Below, piece by piece: positions 43,129 through 51,145 of a stretch of DNA of 51,145 nucleotides. The notes below the pieces were generated by a model. It was not told the DNA's origin. It did no database searches and saw only the letters and a list, made by a program, of their open reading frames with translations. Location: positions 227,680 through 278,824 of the forward strand of contig JH153440.1 in assembly GCA_000226015.1 (NCBI GenBank), given 5' to 3'. The stretch is from Mnemiopsis leidyi (lineage: Eukaryota > Ctenophora > Tentaculata > Lobata > Bolinopsidae). Every line of letters starts with the position of its first letter. The stretch's first letter is position 1. Position numbers and translations under genes: made by a program.

Positions 43129-44663
43129 TTTATTTTACAATCATTATAGCCTTGCTGGTCAAGTAGTATTTTATCCAATGATAATTTGTTTTCCGTTGAT
43201 TTAATGTTGATTTATTATTCGTTACAAATATTGTTTGGCACAATCATATTCTGTCTTTTACGTTTATTTTCTAGAATGAGGGTAAATATTTATGACACCC
43301 CTGAATCCCAATTTAAATTTCCCTGAAAATGTGAACTCGGCCCATTATGTGGGCGATGTACAAACAGCGCAATTGAAGAATGGAACGCGCATAGACAAAA
43401 TCTTATTTCACGTACGTTTTTATTACGCGTATTGGCGAACTGAACATTTTGCTACGTTCGTTGTTAAACGTACGTTCGATCGATCCCTCGAGATAGTACT
43501 GTGATAGTAGGCAATGAATACCGTACGTTGATGGTAGCTTGAAAGGGAGGTGGATTAACATTCACTTGTGACTTGAGCAACTTAGCTTTGGAATTATTCT
43601 GTTCGCCCACGTTAACAATGCATGATATGGTATGATTTTAAGCATTTACATATTAATATATCTATCATCTTGTGACTTCATTATAATCTTCAGGTCGACG
43701 TTCAACCCAGTCTGATTTGGGTATTTTGCGATTATTGTGTGGGAGGCAGTTACGCCATATTTCAAATTTTACAATTTATCATATAACATTATCATTATTT
43801 TACTCTTGGATTTTTCGTTATCTCCTTTTAAATTATGTATTCTTAAATAGCTTTTGAGTCTGACATTGCGTGTAATGTAATAAGACTTAGAATGTTCAAT
43901 CCTGTGTTATACGGTGATTCAAATCTTTCCTAAAGAATTGGGCGTTACGATGTGAGGCTAGTTACGACTTACTTGTCTTAGGTGCAACTTGTTTGTCTAG
44001 GACATGGTGGTTGTAAAAAGGGTCTAGTTTAACACGACGAGTCGCTCGTTTACAAGAAAATTGCCAGAGACATAAAATTAAGTGTCCATAAAGTCGGATG
44101 CAGTACGCCATGTGCTGCAAATTTCCATTGGCCAGATGTATTCTTGGATCAAGAGGACGTATTAAACGAACATATTAACTTGAGTGTAAAGAATTGAGCC
44201 TGGACGGAACCCAGCTGCTTCAGTTCCTTGTCTTAGCATGGACGAAACCACAAATTATATTAACAGTGAACTGTAACGAGAGATGATCCAGATTAAGTAA
44301 ATTCTAAAGTGGTAGAAAAGGAATCACGCTTTCTCTGGACAACGTTATTTTAAATATGGTCTAATGCGTTTTATGGTCTAATGGTCTAATGTTTTAGGAA
44401 AAAAAAGATACGGCCTGGAACACTTCGGTACTCATGTACAAAACCAATTTTCTCGGCGTCATCACAGGAACAATAAACACAAATATTTCTTGAATTGATA
44501 CAAAATATAATACAATGTACACATATAATACAAGTTAAATCTTGATTAAAATAACTCTGATCAACAGAAGTGAAAAGTACAGCGCTTAATTCTGAAGTAA
44601 GGGTGTTTGTTTGCAGAAAAATATTTCAATTGGGGCATTTCTGACTAAGGGACATCTAACAAA
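43129..44663. other. Intergenic region between aminotransferase and ARL2BP genes
   Basis: The genes on either side converge here. No supported exon. Open frame 43292-43504 (+) shows no domain. Confidence 0.4.
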
Positions 44664-46758
44664 CTAGGATTTCGGCAGTCCACAAGCGAAAGAGGTCACT
44701 ACTAAGGTAGGGAACTCGCTCATTTCATTGTCCCTTTGAGACTTATAGTTTAACATCGTCTCTTTAAATAGAACAAAGTCTGCGAACGACGCTAATGTGT
44801 CAAATAGTTCTGGGTCAACTTCTTCCCTCCGTGACCTGAAGTGTTTAAGACCATAAATATTCAGAATCAACCACGATAAATGGAGCTAATCATCTTCAAA
44901 AAGGGCCGCCTAGTTGTAAGAAGAAAAACGCGCCTTACTTTATCATGGTCAATAGGAGATCCATCTGAAAGCTAGGATGCAGTTCTTCCAAACGCCTACT
45001 TATGTATCCTTCGATCTGAGTTATGTAGCTGTTATAGATTTCTGTGTATATAAGTTTGTTTTCCTCGTCCTCCTCGAATTCTTCGCAGTGTTCCGATAAG
45101 AATTTGTCTTGTAGGTCTTGAAAACCATCTTCTGAACAGAAAGTTTGTCAAGTTAAAGGTTACGAAATAGGAACTTACGGATTTATTTGATTTAAAAATA
45201 AACAATGGCAATATAACAGTTAGACGGTCATCAAAGGACAATGATTTGTGCTAATTTAACATGGCAATTGGCAATGCTTGTCAGTTTAACATTCATTTGG
45301 CAAGTACGCAGTAGGTGTGTAAGCGCGCACCTAGGCACCCATTATAGGACTCACCCAAAACGATGTCCTGCAAGTGTCCGATGAGTGTGTCAAATTCAAC
45401 ATCTTTGTCGCTGCTTCTGAAACGATTCCTATGAACAACTTAACACTGTGCAGAGTGCGCCATGCACAACCTCGAATGTTCGACGAATACATTCCTTCCC
45501 ATAATGGGCCGTTACCATAGTCCAAAACTCTGCGCGCGCAAAGAAAAACGTCAAAATTTTGCTCACAGGAGAGAACTTTACATGGCAGAGGGACTAAATT
45601 TTCTGCGGCTCAAAATCGTCGTAGCTTGATATATGACCTATTGAACAAACTAAGATCTTGTTTAAGTAGGAGGATATTCCGAAAAGTAGACAATTGATTC
45701 TGGGTCAATTGGGATTTACAAACAATTTTAGAAATAACGGCTCAAAGCGCTGGGCAGTTTTAAAGACAGAGGAGGGTATGAAAATTCTGATAAAGCAGAT
45801 GAATCATTGATAATTAAACATTTTCTGTTAAGGTTTCGATAAAAGAAAATAAGGTGGAAGAAATGTCAGCTATTTAACTTTTGTGCAACAATTTGTGCAA
45901 TGATTCGACAAAAATCTGTATCTGGTGAGTAGTTTTAATTATAGACCTAGTAGTAGTAAGAATCTTTAAAAGTACGAAATATCAGAACACGAAAAAAAGA
46001 TAAGAAAGCGCTTTCTATTCATCTTCTAACTTTTTCCATTCGATCCTATCTAAGGCCAAATATCTAAGGTCTTCAAAGTCAGTAATATTCCTAAGTGGTA
46101 TGCCAAGATCTCTACGTCTCAAATCGTTTCTTAATATATCTAATAAGTTTAAAGGAGGTCTTCCCCTTCTTCCAACCATAAAATTGTCAGCATTAATAGC
46201 AAATAACATGGAAAGATATGACCTAAAAGAGACCTAAAAGAATGTTAAATATGACGAGGCCGAAATTCGTTTACGAGACACACTTCAATAATTGACGACA
46301 AAGTACTTTCTAAAACTACTAACACCCACGCACCACACCCAGGAAATTAGTAATTGAGCAGGCCAGGGTTGGATCGATCCCTACTTCAAGAAAAAAGTAA
46401 GTCGGCCAAACCGGTATCAGTGTAAGAGGTGTGGTATTATGGCATCAATCACGACGGCTCAACTTCTTTGCTACTTTTAAAAGATAACATAACGATCAAT
46501 TCCAAGGTATCACATGCAATAATGTTATCAATATCAAGATATTCGACATAGACATATAACATGCTAAACGTGAGCACTGTCAACTGTAGATTTTATAAAA
46601 TGATAATGACAAACCGTGAGATAAAACTAAGCGAAGCAAAGCGAGCAGGAGAAAAGGCGTGAAGAGCAAAATTGCGAAGCGACTTACTTGACTTACTTGT
46701 GTGCTACATCCTCGTCAATACCCATCACACTGATGTCCTCTTGGTTTGAGTTGGCCAT
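44664..46758 (-). CDS. ARL2BP: ADP-ribosylation factor-like 2-binding protein (BART)
   Basis: Four exons, 46758-46697, 45416-45355, 45131-44939 and 44835-44664, sum to 489 nt and 162 residues, almost exactly the size of the vertebrate protein. Recognisable BART-domain segments in order are VEFDTLIGHLQDIVL, DLQDKFLSEHCEEFEEDEEN, KLIYTEIYNSYITQIEGYI, then ELFDTLASFADFVLFKETML and LVVTS near the end. The protein binds GTP-loaded ARL2 (and ARL3) and works in mitochondria, centrosomes and cilia. The first 20 or so residues are poorly conserved, so exon 1 rests on an ATG, matching phase 2 and the donor CAA|gtaagt. Intron 1 contains a LINE 3' fragment at 46015-46209. Confidence 0.93.
46015..46209 (-). 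pseudogene. LINE 3'-end fragment in ARL2BP intron 1
   Basis: The segment VGRRGRPPLNLLDILRNDL followed by RYLALDRIEWKKLEDE and a stop resembles the C-terminal end of LINE reverse-transcriptase proteins (RRGRP...D.ir.Dl......A.DR..W). The rest of the element is missing. Confidence 0.5.
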
Positions 46759-47069
46759 GTGTTCCTTACTGGTACAGTTTGATGTGTAATTGGAAAACAT
46801 AGAATACTTTGAACTGAGATTTGAGGATCTCATTTTGACGAAGATACTTTACTATACTAAATGTTATAAGAAATAATAACATTGATTTCAGCAAGGAGAC
46901 TATTTTTGTTATCAAATTTCCATTTTTTAATCGAGCACTATGAACTTACAAAGCATATGTTACAATAACATCTGCAACTCTATTACAATGACAAAGTCAT
47001 GTTCAACATCAGCATGATCAACCACAAAATTATAACTTATAAAAGGTTCAATAAATTATCAGAAACTGT

Positions 47070-48825
<1,756 letters not shown>

Positions 48826-49402
48826 ATTGGATCTTTCTGAGCCTTCCCTAAATTATAGGAAATGATAAAAACGTTATAAGATAAATACATTGCATTTTGT
48901 TACAACAACTATGCTTCACCACAAGCCACACGCTGTGCATCTTCTACATTGTGCATTGTGATTGATGATGAGGGGGAAGGGGTTTGGCAAATGGTGATGT
49001 GATCAAAAATTTTAAAGACTTTTTCAAGACTAATTTCATAATTTTTGATCTTTTTTAAAAATTTTATCAAATATCATGAAAAAAGAGGAAAAATTTTCAA
49101 GTAACAAATTGGAGGTCTACCTTAATAAATAAACTTATGGTTTTAGAGTGCTCCTCACAGATACAATTATATTTAGTACGTTAATGTACTTAAAGATAGA
49201 AGTGCTAGGCTATTTTGAAATTGTATGTATTTGGTGTCTGAGCGTCAAGTAATTTCATTAATGATTAAGCAGTGACCAAACATCTTTGTATGCATTTAAT
49301 GACCTGTTAGATAATATTGTACCAGTACAGTCAAAATGTACTCCTATTTAATAAGAAATTACTATTTATTCTTATCATTAGTATTCTGATTCAGAAATCT
49401 GG

Positions 49403-49436
49403 TGAAATACTGTGTTTTCACTGACACAGTATTTCA
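49403..49436. repeat. Small hairpin with 13-bp perfect arms
   Basis: tgaaatactgtgt (49403-49415) pairs with acacagtatttca (49424-49436) around an 8-nt loop. No T-run follows that would suggest a known RNA gene. Confidence 0.6.
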
Positions 49437-50309
49437 ATGAAAATGGACAACGAATGGACAACTACCATACTAAAGAATAAGAATTAATATCTATATGGGC
49501 CATGTTGGCGATTTATCCCTGAGAATCGAAAATTTCAAAAAGAATTTCGGAACTTTTCATATGGGTAGGCTGTAAGTAAAACCTTTAAACAACCTCCCCC
49601 ACGTCCAGGCCATAATAGCCAGATATGTATAAGATTTGGTGAAATCAAAAGATGAATTTTGGCATTGAATTTAGCCTGTGTAAAGACAGAATCTTCCCAA
49701 TTTAAAATAAACATATCCAAATTTTGACCTGATTTTTTGGTACTGCATCTAAATATTGTTTACAACGTAATCAGTGTAACATTTAGAGCTTTTCTTGCTG
49801 TTCTAGAAAGAAAAATTGATGTGAAAATTTGCTGTCCATAACTTTCGGTCTGTAACAAAAATTTCGAAAAGTTCATTAATTTCTCATGGTAGAGCTTCTC
49901 CAATAAAACTTTGAAATATCTTCTGTTTAACATGTAATGAAATAGTTTTGCAACAATTTATAGAACCAGAATATGCAATTTATTGATATTATCGAACTTG
50001 CAACATTTTCCATCCATAACATTACGGTCAACCGTTTATAAACTGGAATCAGAGGCTATTTATGATAAGAAAAGGATTTCAGCTAGTTTTAAAACTGTAA
50101 TAGCCCTTACTCTTCAGCAGACGAGCTTGGCTATGGTACTGACGACAACTTTCCATAAGTAAATCCTTTAAAGTAGTTACTGAGGACAACTTTCCATGAC
50201 TAAACTCACTAAATCTTTTATAGTAGTTACTATTAGTCGCAAAACCCAAAATATGCCTTCAGCCAGAAAAGACAAATGGTTTTTTTGATTCCTTGTTATT
50301 TTACGTCTT

Positions 50310-50690
50310 TTTCTCTAACTTTTCTTCTAGCTCAAGAATAAGGGATCACTTAGGGGGTCACATGATATTTTTTCGGCATCAAAATTTTAGTTCTGATTCT
50401 TCGTCAAATTTAACGTGAAATTACTAGTCTAACTTTTCTTCTACCTCCAAGTTGAATATTTCCATTTAGGGCTATAGGGAGTCAACAAGGGCCATATAGG
50501 GGGTCTAAATAAGGTTTTTGAGCTTTGAAACTATCAAATTCGGATTCCTCGTCAAATTTTGCGTCAAAATACTGGCATGGCATAACATTTCTCCTAACTA
50601 AGTTGAAAATTTCCATTTGAGGCCTTTGAAGGGGTCACTTTAGGGGTCATGTGATCATTTTTGGTGCCCAAATTATCAAATCTTAAGTCA
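50310..50690. repeat. Degenerate tandem repeat, three units of about 115-150 bp
   Basis: Each unit has taacttttcttcta or taacatttctccta, then aagttgaa-atttccattt, then gggtcac-t-aggggtca, then ttttgg or tttttc, then attcgtcaaattt-acgt. The third unit is the shortest. It is non-coding. Confidence 0.6.
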
Positions 50691-51145
50691 AAGAAGGTCC
50701 TTTGAGCGTGTGTGTTTCATAAAGTCTTATAACTACGATAACAATAGCTAATTCATTTCGTGAGTCGTGCATCACGTAATATGTTACCGTGTTATCGCAA
50801 AATAGACGGTTGCCCTTAAATTCAACACCATCAATAAGTCAGACAAGCATTCCCATTTTATATCAAATCGACAAATACTTCGGAGTAAGACTCTGATAGC
50901 GATATATGGTAATAAATCGCAAAGATATAGTCAGCGTAGAATAACTTTAGGGAGGTAAATTATAAAACTCGCATCGTCGACATGGTAACGGTGGCGCGCA
51001 CCATGTGTTAAGTTGCGATTGGACACCGGACATTGCCATCAACCTAACTACCAACCTACCACCACCAAAATCCAATCACTTTTAACCTACTTCTTTTGCT
51101 TTAGCCTTCGGACTAAAAAAGCATGAGAGATAGGAAAAATTCTAG

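Larger units (their letters stand above)
48826..51145. other. Right end, no gene seen
   Basis: This is the 5' flank of the ATP synthase c gene. It contains a 13-bp-arm hairpin (49403-49436), degenerate tandem repeats (50310-50690) and no exon-like translation on either strand. Confidence 0.4.

Overview
The window is animal nuclear DNA. It is AT-rich, its genes have several short exons with GT-AG introns, stop codons are standard, and several products are metazoan: Slingshot phosphatase, ARL2BP, a ZDHHC3/7-type palmitoyltransferase and a mitochondrial ATP synthase c-subunit with a presequence. Repeats of several classes lie between and inside the genes. The species cannot be fixed from the sequence. 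An invertebrate, perhaps an early-branching one, is the best guess. Exon models were built by reading splice sites and carrying the reading frame across each junction. Every model given as complete has a summed exon length divisible by three.

Layout, left to right. 383-1094 (-): small two-exon gene, product unknown. 2717-9473 (-): cluster of secreted thyroglobulin type-1 (thyropin-like) genes, two complete and one orphan first exon, interrupted by a small MULE-type transposon and a LINE scrap. 11141-16277 (-): ten-exon Slingshot cofilin-phosphatase gene without the usual long C-terminal tail. Its introns hold a minisatellite made from the end of exon 5 plus its splice donor, and a perfect 23-bp hairpin. 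18920-21389 (-): six-exon four-transmembrane protein. 22403-23407 (-): intronless SNM1/Artemis-like metallo-beta-lactamase relative that appears to have lost metal ligands. 23598-26115 (-): unrecognised four-exon protein with a hydrophobic, an Arg-rich and a very acidic segment.

24750-33200 is rich in mobile elements: a decayed LINE, two copies of a GC-rich hAT-like MITE, three copies of a tRNA-derived SINE, a foldback MITE, and an open reading frame whose C-terminal AlkB-like domain is cut off by one MITE copy. 33265-35446 (+): complete ZDHHC3/7-like palmitoyltransferase. 38409-43128 (+): complete kynurenine/glutamine aminotransferase with minisatellites and an antisense ORF in its introns. 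44664-46758 (-) ARL2BP and 47070-48825 (-) ATP synthase subunit c lie head-to-tail 311 bp apart. From 48826 to the right end no gene is visible, only degenerate repeats.

The genes have unrelated roles: protease inhibition, actin regulation, lipid modification, amino-acid metabolism, Arl2 signalling and ATP synthesis. Only the thyropin cluster is a family array. The most unusual items are the truncated AlkB-domain ORF, the splice-donor minisatellite, the intronic hairpin, the catalytically eroded Artemis-like ORF, and the thyropins whose second domain lacks the third disulfide.
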